Assembly (NCBI GenBank): GCA_964393335.1
Contig: CAYMTN010000087.1
Coordinates: forward strand, 1-19,881
DNA length: 19,881 nucleotides
From: CAYMTN01 sp964393335
GTDB taxonomy: Bacteria; Chloroflexota; Anaerolineae; Aggregatilineales; Aggregatilineaceae
Reading direction: 5' to 3'
Shown here: positions 7,130 to 14,378 of the stretch, in pieces
Numbering within the stretch: the stretch's first letter is position 1
How the letters are laid out: the number at the start of each line of letters is the position of its first letter
Translations under genes and position numbers: made by a program
The notes under the pieces: model-generated
Databases searched by the model: none
Told to the model about the DNA's origin: nothing
What the model saw: the letters and a program-made list of their open reading frames with translations, nothing else

Positions 7130-8077
7130 CTACCCCTCCCTTGCCTGGTTGAGCGCCCGGATATACAGGTTGCTGACGGCGATGATGACGATCAACACGA
7201 TATAGGCCAGGGCGCTGGACTCGCCGGTTCTGAACTTGCCCAGGAACGCTTCGCTGTACAGCCGGATGGCGACCGTTTCGGTCGTGTCGCCCGGTCCGCC
7301 CCCGGTCAGCCCCATGACCAGATCGAAGGCTTTGAAGGCTTCAATCGTGCGGAACAGCACCGCGATCAGCAGCAGTGGCATGACCTGCGGCAGGGTGATA
7401 CGGCGGAATTGGAACCACGCGCTGGCCCGGTCGATGGCCGCCGCTTCGTACAGGTATTCGGGAATGGCGCTCAAGCCGGACAGACACAGCAGCATGACGA
7501 ACGGGCTCCACATCCACACGTCCACGATGATAATCGCCCACAGCGCGAGCGTCGGACTGGCTAACCATTGGTGGCTGCGGATGTGATCGGTATAAATCAG
7601 GTAATTAAAAATACCTTTGGAGGGATCAAAAATCAGTTTCCAAAACAAACCGACGACCACCGGGGACAGCATCATCGGGATCAGGATCAGGGTGGTGATC
7701 AGGCCGCTGCCTCTGAATTTCTGCCGCAGCAGCATCGCCAGACCGAAACCCAAGACGATCTGCAGCCCGACGGTCAGCACGGCGTAGCGGCCCGTCAAGG
7801 TGAAGTTATGCCAGTACCGCTCTCGTTCGGTGGTAAGTATTTTCTGATAGTTTTCAACGCCGATCCACTTGGGTGGCTCACTGCCCATGGCTGAATAATC
7901 GTTGAAGCTCAAATACATGCTGTAAAACAAGGGAAAGACGTTCATCAGGATCAGCAAGACCAGGGTTGGCATGATGAACAGCGTGGCAATCGTCCGATCG
8001 CTGACCTGCCGCCGACCGCGATACCGGGTGGATGGGACCTGTCCGGCGGGTATGGCTTGAGCATTCACTTGGGACAT
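7130..8077 (-). CDS. Sugar ABC transporter permease (MalF/UgpA-like)
   Basis: The protein has 315 residues from ATG 8077 (MSQVNAQAIPAG), which has AAAGGTAGG just upstream. An upstream in-frame ATG at 8122 lies inside a strong hairpin and has no ribosome binding site, so it is rejected. Hydrophobic segments begin near residues 31, 95, 128, 178, 232 and 290, giving six. The EAA loop is YEAAAIDRASAWFQFRRITLP (210-230), followed by the GLTGGGPGDTTET motif typical of CUT1 permeases. It forms the transmembrane channel together with the MalG-like permease downstream. It follows the solute-binding protein gene after a 62-base gap that holds a stem-loop, which may set its expression below that of the binding protein. 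Confidence 0.94.
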   Translation of the reverse strand: MSQVNAQAIPAGQVPSTRYRGRRQVSDRTIATLFIMPTLVLLILMNVFPLFYSMYLSFNDYSAMGSEPPKWIGVENYQKILTTERERYWHNFTLTGRYAVLTVGLQIVLGFGLAMLLRQKFRGSGLITTLILIPMMLSPVVVGLFWKLIFDPSKGIFNYLIYTDHIRSHQWLASPTLALWAIIIVDVWMWSPFVMLLCLSGLSAIPEYLYEAAAIDRASAWFQFRRITLPQVMPLLLIAVLFRTIEAFKAFDLVMGLTGGGPGDTTETVAIRLYSEAFLGKFRTGESSALAYIVLIVIIAVSNLYIRALNQAREG

Positions 8078-8099
8078 GCGCCTACCTTTGATGGTTGAG

Positions 8100-8123
8100 G
8101 ATGGGGAGGCGAACCTCCCCATC
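8100..8123 (-). promoter_or_regulatory. Strong stem-loop between binding-protein and permease genes
   Basis: On the transcribed (minus) strand GATGGGGAGG pairs perfectly with CCTCCCCATC around a UUCG loop, a 10-bp stem. It begins 16 bases past the stop of the binding-protein gene and ends 22 bases before the permease ATG. No U tract follows, so it is unlikely to be a full terminator. In maltose-type operons such structures stabilise the upstream mRNA and lower permease expression, and that role is inferred here. Confidence 0.75.
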
Positions 8124-8139
8124 GATATTGAGAGCCAGA

Positions 8140-9483
8140 TTACTGCGACAAGACACCCGCTTCGACCAGCACATCATGCTGTTCGACGGCCATATTGTCC
8201 AGGTCATCTTTGGCGTTCCCGACGTTGCCGACCACGTAGCCGTTGATGTAACGCTGGGCAATTTCCAGCAGCTCACCATAAGCGGGGATGTTCCAGAAGT
8301 CCTTGACGAAGGTCATCGATTGGGCAAACGCCTGGTTGTAGGGGGTGTGGTTCAGGAATTCGTCCGACTCCAGCACGCCGATGTTGCAGGTGTAGCCGCC
8401 GACGTCGGCCCACTGCTTCTGAACTTCGTCGCTGGCGAACCACTTGATGAAGTCCAGCGACGCCTGCTTGCGCTCATCGCTGATGTAGCTGAGGATGCTT
8501 AGTCCCTGGCCGCCGAGCGCGACGTAACGGTCGCCATAAGGGCCAGCCGGTCCGGAGAAGTAGCCGGTCACGTCAGCATAGGGATTGATTTCGGCGTTGA
8601 GGAGGTCAGGCAGGAAGGCGAAGTAGTTCATGATCATCGTCGCCTGGCCGTTGGCAAACACGGAGTTCATCTCGGTGTAGAAGGCGTTGTTCGTGCCGGG
8701 CGGCGCGAAACTGTACAGCTCCTTGTAGAATTCGAGCGCTTCGACGGCCTTGTCTGAGTTGACCACACCCAGGACTTCGTTGTTCTCGTCTTGCCAGTTC
8801 ACACCCCAACTGAACATGACGTTTTCATAACCCATGATCATGCCGTCATAGTCTTTCTGGGTGTAGACGCCCACGCCGTAGATGTTCTCGTCCGGGCGGG
8901 TGAAGAATTCCGCGATGTCGCGGAGCTGCTGCCAGGTTTCCGGCACGGCCAGCGGGTAGCCATACTTGGCTTCGAAGGCGGCCATTTCGTCGGAGTCCTC
9001 GAGGCGATCTTTGCGGTACGCCCAACCTACCGCGTCACCCTCGGTCGGGTAAGCCCAGTAGCGGCCCGAATTGGCCGGGAACTCACCGTAGTATTTGAGG
9101 GTGGCAGGTGTCACGGTTGCATCGATGCCGTTCGACGTCATGAAGTCGGTCAGTTCCATATAGTGGCCCTGTTCGGCACCCTGGCCGAGCCACTGGCTGT
9201 CGCCGACGACCATGTCGAACGCATCACCTTTGGCGGCCCATTCCGTCGACATGCGATCTTGGAAGCTGCCCCAGGGTTCCTGAACGACGTTGATCTTGAC
9301 GCCGGTTTCTGCTTCGTAGCGGTTACCGATTTCCTGCAAGTAGTCGGCAGGCGGCCACTGCGCCCAGAAGATCGTCAGTTCGCTGACGGCGCGGTCGGTG
9401 GGCGCAGCGGTTGCCGCGCCGATGCCGATGAGCGTCACGAGCATCGTCACGAGAATAAGCAAGCTGGTGGTTTTTTTAAACAT
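8140..9483 (-). CDS. Extracellular sugar-binding protein of ABC importer (family 1)
   Basis: The protein has 447 residues from ATG 9483. Another ATG lies three codons upstream at 9492, but AGGAGG would then sit only one base from the start. The inner ATG has it 10 bases away, which is more workable. A signal peptide is clear: MFKK, a hydrophobic core (residues 7-22) and a likely cut after ATA (24-26). No lipobox Cys is present. The mature part opens with ELTIFWAQWPPADYLQEIG and contains DMVVGDSQWLGQGAE and ATMIMNYFAFLPDLL, typical of family 1 carbohydrate-binding proteins. It should capture sugar outside the membrane and deliver it to the two permeases encoded downstream. The ligand cannot be read from sequence, but the epimerase and oxidoreductase genes point to a ketose, polyol or keto-sugar precursor. 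Confidence 0.93.
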   Translation of the reverse strand: MFKKTTSLLILVTMLVTLIGIGAATAAPTDRAVSELTIFWAQWPPADYLQEIGNRYEAETGVKINVVQEPWGSFQDRMSTEWAAKGDAFDMVVGDSQWLGQGAEQGHYMELTDFMTSNGIDATVTPATLKYYGEFPANSGRYWAYPTEGDAVGWAYRKDRLEDSDEMAAFEAKYGYPLAVPETWQQLRDIAEFFTRPDENIYGVGVYTQKDYDGMIMGYENVMFSWGVNWQDENNEVLGVVNSDKAVEALEFYKELYSFAPPGTNNAFYTEMNSVFANGQATMIMNYFAFLPDLLNAEINPYADVTGYFSGPAGPYGDRYVALGGQGLSILSYISDERKQASLDFIKWFASDEVQKQWADVGGYTCNIGVLESDEFLNHTPYNQAFAQSMTFVKDFWNIPAYGELLEIAQRYINGYVVGNVGNAKDDLDNMAVEQHDVLVEAGVLSQ

Positions 9484-9806
9484 GGGTGGCATTCCTCCTG
9501 AAAAGGCTGAGTTTACAAAAATTGTTTTAAACGGCGGTGGGTTATGAATGGGCGAGGTAGGACTCCTTTCTGCTGATGGTGGCGGACGGGTCTACCACGA
9601 TCCAAAGCACAGATCGAGCGCACTGGTGTGCAGAGAAAAAAAATAGACCCGGTGGCTGGCGTGCCTTGATCTTGTTTTGAGTACCGCCAGAATCCTGGGT
9701 CTCCTGAACAAATATTTTCGGAAGAAGATGAATAGCTGTTTTTTGCTTCAACATGGCTTTTCGTGAGCGTACTCAAATAACTCTAATTCCGACTTGAAAT
9801 CAATCT
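9484..9806 (-). promoter_or_regulatory. Long 5' leader of the binding-protein operon
   Basis: If transcription starts near 9806, as the promoter at 9813-9841 predicts, the mRNA has a leader of over 300 bases before the binding-protein ATG. It has no convincing gene: the open frames here lack ribosome binding sites and resemble no family. It contains a terminator-like hairpin (9636-9702). TTTGAGTAC near the 5' end (minus 9777-9769) could pair over 9 bases with GTACTCAAA in the hairpin loop (9684-9676). A second TAGACCCG (minus 9594-9587) is complementary over 8 bases to the hairpin's 3' arm (9651-9644). An imperfect palindrome with GTTTA and TAAAC ends lies at 9511-9532. This looks like a regulated leader, but no known riboswitch class is recognised. 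Confidence 0.45.
9636..9702 (-). terminator. Terminator-like hairpin with U8 tract inside the leader
   Basis: Reading the minus strand, AGACCC (9702-9697) pairs with GGGTCT (9650-9645), and inside it CTGGCG (9690-9685) pairs with CGCCAG (9661-9656). A short internal loop lies between the two stems and there is a 23-base apical loop. One A and then eight U residues (9643-9636) follow the stem. This is the form of an intrinsic terminator. It could end transcripts of the kinase/receiver genes upstream. However, it lies downstream of the best promoter for the binding-protein operon, so it could also act as a conditional terminator. Confidence 0.55.
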
Positions 9807-9812
9807 CAATAT

Positions 9813-9841
9813 ACATTACTGGAAAAAAATACTTCTGTCAA
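9813..9841 (-). promoter_or_regulatory. Promoter and probable ROK operator of the transport operon
   Basis: On the minus strand there is a -35 TTGACA (9841-9836), a 17-base spacer and a -10 TAATGT (9818-9813). The block 9812-9845 matches 14095-14128, the promoter of the ROK gene, at 27 of 34 positions, including the spacer with its TATT and TTTTC core. An inverted repeat AATACTTC (9828-9835) / GAAGTATT (9864-9871) spans the -35 box. The direct repeat ATAAACTGA occurs at 9841 and 9857. Conservation beyond the -10 and -35 boxes suggests a shared repressor site. Confidence 0.65.
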
Positions 9842-9955
9842 TAAACTGATTATTTTATAAACTGAAGTATTGAATTGGAGCACGGTTCGGGATAGATTGA
9901 GCGCCAAAGCGCATCGGGCAGCGCACTATAAGCCGATCAGGTACGGGAAGTCTCA

Positions 9956-10333
9956 TCAACCGGCAGCGCCGACAATTTCCTTGACTGCGCGTAAAAATCG
10001 AATATCGTCGAGCGGCTTGGAGAAGTAGGCGTCAAAGCCATCGCTCATCACACGCTGCTTGAGCGAGGGTGTATGGTAGGCGGTGATGGCAATGCAAGGC
10101 AGGGTGGACAAGGCCGAATCTTCGCGGATGCGACTGAGCAGTTCAAAGCCATCCATGCCCGGCAGCGCCAGATCGATCACGATGGCGACATGCTCCTCCG
10201 GCGAGAGCAGTTGCAGCGCGTCTTCGGCGGTTCCGGCGACTTCAACCGGGATATTGGCGCGGATCAACATCCGGGCGACGAGTTCTTGCCCGTCGGGATC
10301 GTCTTCGACAATCAAAACCGATTTTGGCTCCAA
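9956..10333 (-). CDS. Stand-alone response regulator receiver domain (CheY-like)
   Basis: The protein has 125 residues. It starts at TTG 10333 with AGGAG 7 bases upstream; no ATG fits. It is a complete receiver fold: acidic pocket E10-D11-D12, phosphoacceptor D54 (IVIDLALPGMDGFEL), switch T84 (AITAY) and K106 (FSKPLDD). There is no DNA-binding or enzymatic output domain, so it must act by protein contact or as a phosphate shuttle. It lies 15 bases downstream of the PAS histidine kinase gene, its obvious phosphodonor, in the same transcript. Single-domain receivers paired with kinases are known from chemotaxis and phosphorelays, but no chemotaxis gene is seen here. Its target is unknown. Confidence 0.92.
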   Translation of the reverse strand: MEPKSVLIVEDDPDGQELVARMLIRANIPVEVAGTAEDALQLLSPEEHVAIVIDLALPGMDGFELLSRIREDSALSTLPCIAITAYHTPSLKQRVMSDGFDAYFSKPLDDIRFLRAVKEIVGAAG

Positions 10334-10348
10334 TGGGAGGCTCCTGGT

Positions 10349-12670
10349 TTAGGTGGACTGGTCCGCGCTGGCGCTGAGTTCCAACGGGATGGCAACCGTA
10401 AATACCGAATAGGCACCGACTTCGCTCTCGACCGTCACGTGGCCCTTCATCAAGTCTACCAGATTACTGACGATAGACAGCCCCAGCCCGGCCCCACCAT
10501 AACGCTTTTTCGACGAGCTGTCTAACTGGACGAAATCTTGAAAGATGATTTCTTGCATCGAACTGGGGATGCCGATGCCCGTATCCGACACGCGTATGAT
10601 CAACCGTTCGTTCTGCCGCCTGAGCGCTAATTGGATGGTGCCCCGGTTGGTGAACTTGATGGCATTGGCGAGCAAATTGGTGGTGATCTGGATCAGGCGC
10701 TCTTCGTCGTGCACGACGATCTCAGGCAAAGCGGGATCAAGTTCGAGGCTAAGTTCAAGTCCCTTTTCTTTGGCCTGGAGCTGGAGGTCTTCGACAATGC
10801 TCGTGGCGAGATCATGCAGCGAGATAGGCGAGGGCACAATTTCCAGGCTGCCGGTCGCCAACCGGGAGAGATCGAGCACACTGTTGATCAACATGAGCAG
10901 GCGTTGGCCGTTTGCCAGGCATCGTTCGGCCATGTGCGTATTATCGTCGTCAAGCTGCTGGCTGTAGAGCATCTCGCGCAGGAATCCGATAATTGCGTTG
11001 AGCGGGGTGCGTAATTCGTGGCTCATGTTGGCAAGAAAAAGGTCTTTCAGCCGGGTGGCGGTTTCGGCTTCGCGGCGCGCTTTTTGTTCGTGAACCACCA
11101 GTTGTTGAAGCTGCTCCTGGGCACGTTTGCGATCGGTGATGTCCGCCGCGATGCCTAGAAGCTGCACGGTTTGACCATCAGCCGCGATCAGCGGAACCTT
11201 GGTCGTCTGGTACCAGCGCGTTTCGGCTGTGCGGGCATTGGAAACAGGCTCTTCTGGGATAAACTTTGGCTGGCGTGTCCGTACAACTTCGATGTCGTCC
11301 TGGCGGAAATGTTCCGTTTCGCCGCGCTTAGGGTTGAAATCTTCGTCGTATTTGCCGACCATCTCGTCGGGCGTTGTGCCGTAGGCATCGGCCAGCGCCT
11401 TGTTGGCCAACAAAAAGCGGCCATGTTCATCTTTGGCAAAGATGAAGCTGGGGTCGAGATCGATCACCTGGCGCAGAAAGTTACGCTGCGCTTCGAGCCG
11501 GTCCTGGGCGCGTTTGCGGTCGGTGATGTCGGTGGCAACGCCGAGCAGCTGCACGGTTTGACCGTCAGCGGCGATCAACGGGACCTTGATCGTTTGATAC
11601 CAGCGCGTTTCACCTGTCACCACGTTGGACAGTGGTTCTTCAGGGATGAACTTGGGCTGGCGCGTGCGCACGACTTCGATGTCGTCACGGTGGAAATGCT
11701 CGGCTTCGCTGCGGTGCGGGTTGAAGTCTCTATCCAGCTTGCCGACCATTTCGTCAGGCGTTGTGCCGTAGGCATCAGCCAGCGCCTTGTTGACCAACAA
11801 AAAACGGCCATGTTCATCTTTGGCAAAGACAAAACCGGGGTCAAGATCGATCACCTGGCGCAGGTAGTTGCGCTGCGCTTCGAGCCGGTCCTGGGCACAT
11901 TTGCGGTCAGTGATGTCGGTGGCGACGCCGAGTAGCTGCACAGTCTGACCGTCGGCGGCGATCAACGGGACTTTGATCGTTTGATACCAGCGCGTTTCGC
12001 CTGTCACCACGTTGGACAGTGGTTCTTCAGGGATGAACTTGGGCTGGCGCGTGCGCACGACTTCGATATCGTCGCGGTAGAAATGCTCGGCTTCACTGCG
12101 GTGCGGGTTAAAGTCCTTATCCAGCTTGCCGACCGTTTCGTCGGGTTTTGTGCCATAGGCATCGGCCAGCGCCTTGTTGACGAGCAGGAACCGCCCATAT
12201 TTATCTTTGGCGAAAATGAAACTGGGGTCGAGATCGATCACCTGGCGTAGAAAGTTGCGCTGCGCTTTAAGGGCATCCTGGGTTTGTTTGCGATCTGTAA
12301 TAAACTCAGCGTAGACGATCAGCCCGCCAATCTCACCCTGCGTGGTGGTCCAGGGGTGAATCTTACGCTTGATCCATTCCGGTGAGCCATCCGCCCGTGT
12401 GAAAAGAACCTGCTCGTCACAGTGCTCCTCCCCCTGTAAGCAGCGTTGGTGAATGGCTTTCCAGTTGTCACTGATTTCCTGGAAGACTTCGTAATAACTC
12501 GCGCCGATGATGTCCCGGCCCTCCAGCCCAAAATCGGACATCCAGCGATCGTTGACGAACAGATAGCGCATGTCCCGATCCATGATAGCAACTGCCATCG
12601 GAATCGACCGGGCGAGTTGTTCCAGTTGATTTTTCTGCTCAGCTACACTGAGATCAACCCATTTGTCCAT
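10349..12670 (-). CDS. Cytosolic multi-PAS sensor histidine kinase
   Basis: The protein has 773 residues and starts at ATG 12670. No strong ribosome binding site is seen, and the gene follows the ROK gene by 27 bases. No signal peptide or membrane span is visible, so it senses an intracellular cue. PAS 1 occupies about 12-128 (IPMAVAIMDRDMRYLFVNDRW). Three near-copies of a 129-residue PAS/PAC unit begin at AQRN residues 136, 265 and 394, each ending in ATDITDRK or AADITDRK. A short coiled linker (about 516-545) leads to the H-box SHELRTPLNAIIGF with phospho-acceptor H551. The ATPase domain follows, with N-box NLLANAIKFTN (665-675), G1 DTGIGIP (696-702) and G2 GGAGLGLSI (725-733). It autophosphorylates and presumably passes phosphate to the adjacent receiver protein (9956-10333). 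The signal is unknown. Confidence 0.95.
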   Translation of the reverse strand: MDKWVDLSVAEQKNQLEQLARSIPMAVAIMDRDMRYLFVNDRWMSDFGLEGRDIIGASYYEVFQEISDNWKAIHQRCLQGEEHCDEQVLFTRADGSPEWIKRKIHPWTTTQGEIGGLIVYAEFITDRKQTQDALKAQRNFLRQVIDLDPSFIFAKDKYGRFLLVNKALADAYGTKPDETVGKLDKDFNPHRSEAEHFYRDDIEVVRTRQPKFIPEEPLSNVVTGETRWYQTIKVPLIAADGQTVQLLGVATDITDRKCAQDRLEAQRNYLRQVIDLDPGFVFAKDEHGRFLLVNKALADAYGTTPDEMVGKLDRDFNPHRSEAEHFHRDDIEVVRTRQPKFIPEEPLSNVVTGETRWYQTIKVPLIAADGQTVQLLGVATDITDRKRAQDRLEAQRNFLRQVIDLDPSFIFAKDEHGRFLLANKALADAYGTTPDEMVGKYDEDFNPKRGETEHFRQDDIEVVRTRQPKFIPEEPVSNARTAETRWYQTTKVPLIAADGQTVQLLGIAADITDRKRAQEQLQQLVVHEQKARREAETATRLKDLFLANMSHELRTPLNAIIGFLREMLYSQQLDDDNTHMAERCLANGQRLLMLINSVLDLSRLATGSLEIVPSPISLHDLATSIVEDLQLQAKEKGLELSLELDPALPEIVVHDEERLIQITTNLLANAIKFTNRGTIQLALRRQNERLIIRVSDTGIGIPSSMQEIIFQDFVQLDSSSKKRYGGAGLGLSIVSNLVDLMKGHVTVESEVGAYSVFTVAIPLELSASADQST
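11105..12265 (-). repeat. Three tandem 387-bp PAS-coding repeats
   Basis: Within the kinase gene, the phrase GATCACCTGG recurs at 11462, 11849 and 12236, exactly 387 bases (129 codons) apart. The units are about 12265-11879, 11878-11492 and 11491-11105. Units 1 and 2 are almost identical at base level around 11600-11700 and 11990-12080, including third codon positions. Unit 3, next to the kinase core, has more substitutions. This indicates stepwise in-frame duplication, the most recent between units 1 and 2. Confidence 0.9.
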
Positions 12671-12697
12671 AACACAAGGTCTTCTCTAGCCGGAAAA

Positions 12698-14002
12698 TCA
12701 CCGGTCGCTGACAAAAAGGTTTTCGAGCGCGAGAGCGATTGCACCAAGCATACTGGCTTCCGGCCCCAGGGTGGCGATCTCGATACGGAGATGCTGCGCC
12801 GCCAAAGACGGGGAACGATCTAAAATACTGCGCCTGATAGCGGCCAGAAATGCCGGGGCAACCGCGCTGACGGTTCCACCGATGAGAACCAGGTCTGTAT
12901 CCAAGAAGTTCACGATATTTGCCAGCGTTTCACCCAGAACCTGCCCGCTCTGGTCAATGATCTGGTGGGCCACGCGATCGCCTTCTGTGGCGGCGACTCC
13001 AACATCACGCGCCGTAAACGCATCCAGATCGGTATGGCTGAGCATCGTATCGGCACCTGACTTCACCATTTGTTTCGCCTGGGCCGCGATGGATGTGCCT
13101 GAGACAATCGACTCTAGTGTCACCACGTTTTCAGTCTGACTGGCAGCATTTCTGATTTTTACTTGAAGCTGCCCAATATCACCCGCGCGGCCATTCGCAC
13201 CGCGATAAATTTGCCCGTTAAGGATCAAACCGGCGTTGATCGATGTGCCGACATTGACATAAACCAGATTCTGCAGGTGACGCGCATCACCCTTATGCAA
13301 TTCCCCAAAGGCCATTGCGTTCGCTTCGTTTTCGATCAAAACCATCGCATACGGAAAGGCTTCGCGGATCAGGCTGTCAATCGGATAGCCGCCCCAGGAT
13401 GGCAAATGCGGCGTATCGAATAACGTGCCCGATTGCATGTCCACCGAACTGGGAACGATGATACTGAAGGCGAAAATATCACTGACCGGGATGCCCAATT
13501 TGTCGATCCGCTCGCGGACCACCTCGCAAATCTGGTTCAGGACCGTATCAGGGTCAGCGGGTTGGAGCATGGGTAACATCCGGCGGACGCGGATATGCTC
13601 GGTGAGGTCCACGAGCGCAATATCGAGTTTTGAGAAGCCGATCCGGGCTGCCACGATGTAACCAAAGTTCGGATTGAACCCGATTTCCCTGGCGCGGCGC
13701 GCACCAGTAGCGGGACCTTCTCCCTTTTCCTCCAAAATCCCGTCTTGTATCAGATCGTTCACGACCGACGTAATTTTCGAAGGAGAATAACCGATGGTTT
13801 CAGCGATCCGGGTCCGGGATAGCGTGCCGGACTGGCGAATAGCAGCCACGGTCATGAACTTGGGCGGGGACAGTTTGAAGGGCGCTGTTCGCGTGGGTGT
13901 TACTTCAAATGGGCTGTCTTGAAGAGTCCCGAGTCGGCTGTTTTTTTTCAAAGGTAGGCTCCGGGTAGTCTCCCGCTCACGTGTTTCTAGGAACGGGAAC
14001 AC
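12698..14002 (-). CDS. ROK family transcriptional repressor
   Basis: The protein has 434 residues if started at GTG 14002, which has no clear ribosome binding site. TTG at 13951 (417 residues) has GGAG 7 bases upstream and is a strong alternative. A winged-helix domain (about 48-95: AAIRQSGTLSRTRIAETIGYSPSKITSVV) precedes a ROK sugar-kinase-like domain from about residue 112. VNVGTSINAGLILNGQIYRG (249-268) with AGDIG is the ROK signature. The catalytic region usually reading NDAN is NEAN (225-228), and the family's Cys-rich zinc cluster after the signature is absent. It is thus likely a pure DNA-binding sugar sensor without kinase activity. Its promoter closely matches that of the transport operon at 8140-9483, suggesting that it represses both itself and that operon. 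It is followed by the PAS kinase and receiver genes in one probable transcript. Confidence 0.92.
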   Translation of the reverse strand: MFPFLETRERETTRSLPLKKNSRLGTLQDSPFEVTPTRTAPFKLSPPKFMTVAAIRQSGTLSRTRIAETIGYSPSKITSVVNDLIQDGILEEKGEGPATGARRAREIGFNPNFGYIVAARIGFSKLDIALVDLTEHIRVRRMLPMLQPADPDTVLNQICEVVRERIDKLGIPVSDIFAFSIIVPSSVDMQSGTLFDTPHLPSWGGYPIDSLIREAFPYAMVLIENEANAMAFGELHKGDARHLQNLVYVNVGTSINAGLILNGQIYRGANGRAGDIGQLQVKIRNAASQTENVVTLESIVSGTSIAAQAKQMVKSGADTMLSHTDLDAFTARDVGVAATEGDRVAHQIIDQSGQVLGETLANIVNFLDTDLVLIGGTVSAVAPAFLAAIRRSILDRSPSLAAQHLRIEIATLGPEASMLGAIALALENLFVSDR

Positions 14003-14095
14003 AGGATAATCATTCTTCAGTTACCAACCGCATTCGTCGGGGAGATTATCAAGCTCCGAACGCCCCAAAATAGTTCTTATTCTGAATTAAAATGT

Positions 14096-14124
14096 ACATT
14101 ATCTGAAAACAATAGTTTTGTCAA
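14096..14124 (-). promoter_or_regulatory. Promoter and probable autoregulatory operator of the ROK gene
   Basis: On the minus strand there is a -35 TTGACA (14124-14119), a 17-base spacer and a -10 TAATGT (14101-14096). This places the start of transcription about 85 bases before GTG 14002. The spacer holds AAAAC (minus 14118 onward), then TATT, then GTTTT, a small palindrome. The block 14095-14128 matches the transport operon promoter at 9812-9845 in 27 of 34 bases. Further upstream both share GCACGG and GAGCGCC (14134 and 14148 here; 9880 and 9899 there). Confidence 0.65.
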
Positions 14125-14131
14125 TGAAGTT

Positions 14132-14349
14132 AGGCACGGGTTGGGTCGAGCGCCGCCAGACGGCTTGACAATAGGATCGATCCAGGTGGCCGGCGACAGG
14201 CGAGCCAGCCGAGTGACGGTCAAGGATTGGAAAGGATCGACCAAAACGGATCCTGGGTGGACTTCACATATTGGACTGAACAAGTCAGGGGAAAATCAGG
14301 GCGGATACGTCGCGCATCTCCTACACGGGCCATCCCTGAAACGAGTTGC
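14132..14349. other. Upstream half of the ROK/LacI divergent intergenic region
   Basis: This stretch between the ROK promoter and the LacI promoter has no gene I can support. The only longer open frame (14141-14353) begins with a rare start codon, lacks a ribosome binding site and resembles nothing known. Apart from the GCACGG and GAGCGCC blocks near 14134-14154, which recur upstream of the transport operon promoter, I see no repeat, terminator or RNA gene in it. Confidence 0.5.
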
Positions 14350-14378
14350 TTGACTCCCGATATTTAAACGTTTACACT
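14350..14378 (+). promoter_or_regulatory. LacI gene promoter
   Basis: TTGACT at 14350-14355 is followed by a 17-base spacer and TACACT at 14373-14378, a reasonable -35/-10 pair. The -10 region lies within the operator palindrome at 14363-14395, so a bound repressor would block RNA polymerase. Transcription would start near 14385, about 47 bases before the LacI start codon. Confidence 0.55.

Noticed and set aside
8078..8122. Upstream in-frame ATG at 8122 as start of the MalF-like permease
   Set aside because: It lies within the intergenic hairpin and has no ribosome binding site, while ATG 8077 has a good one and gives a normal N-terminus.
8791..9501. Plus-strand open frame of 236 codons
   Set aside because: It is antisense to the binding-protein gene and has no family features.
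9513..9776. Minus-strand frame of 87 codons in the leader, and an overlapping 70-codon frame (9542-9754)
   Set aside because: Neither has a good ribosome binding site or resembles a known protein; a leader peptide cannot be excluded but is not supported.
9872..9955. Possible terminator after the receiver gene (GCGC-caaa-GCGC near 9901-9912)
   Set aside because: The stem is only 4 bp and has no U tract, so it is not convincing as an intrinsic terminator.
11171..11935. Plus-strand open frame of 254 codons with internal repeats
   Set aside because: Its repeats are only the mirror image of the tandem PAS units of the kinase gene.
11105..12265. Regularly spaced repeats considered as an array element
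   Set aside because: The 387-bp units are contiguous coding sequence in frame, each a PAS domain, with no unique spacers; not a CRISPR array.
14141..14353. Plus-strand frame of 70 codons upstream of the LacI promoter
   Set aside because: It has a rare start codon, no ribosome binding site and no family resemblance, and it lies in a divergent promoter region.
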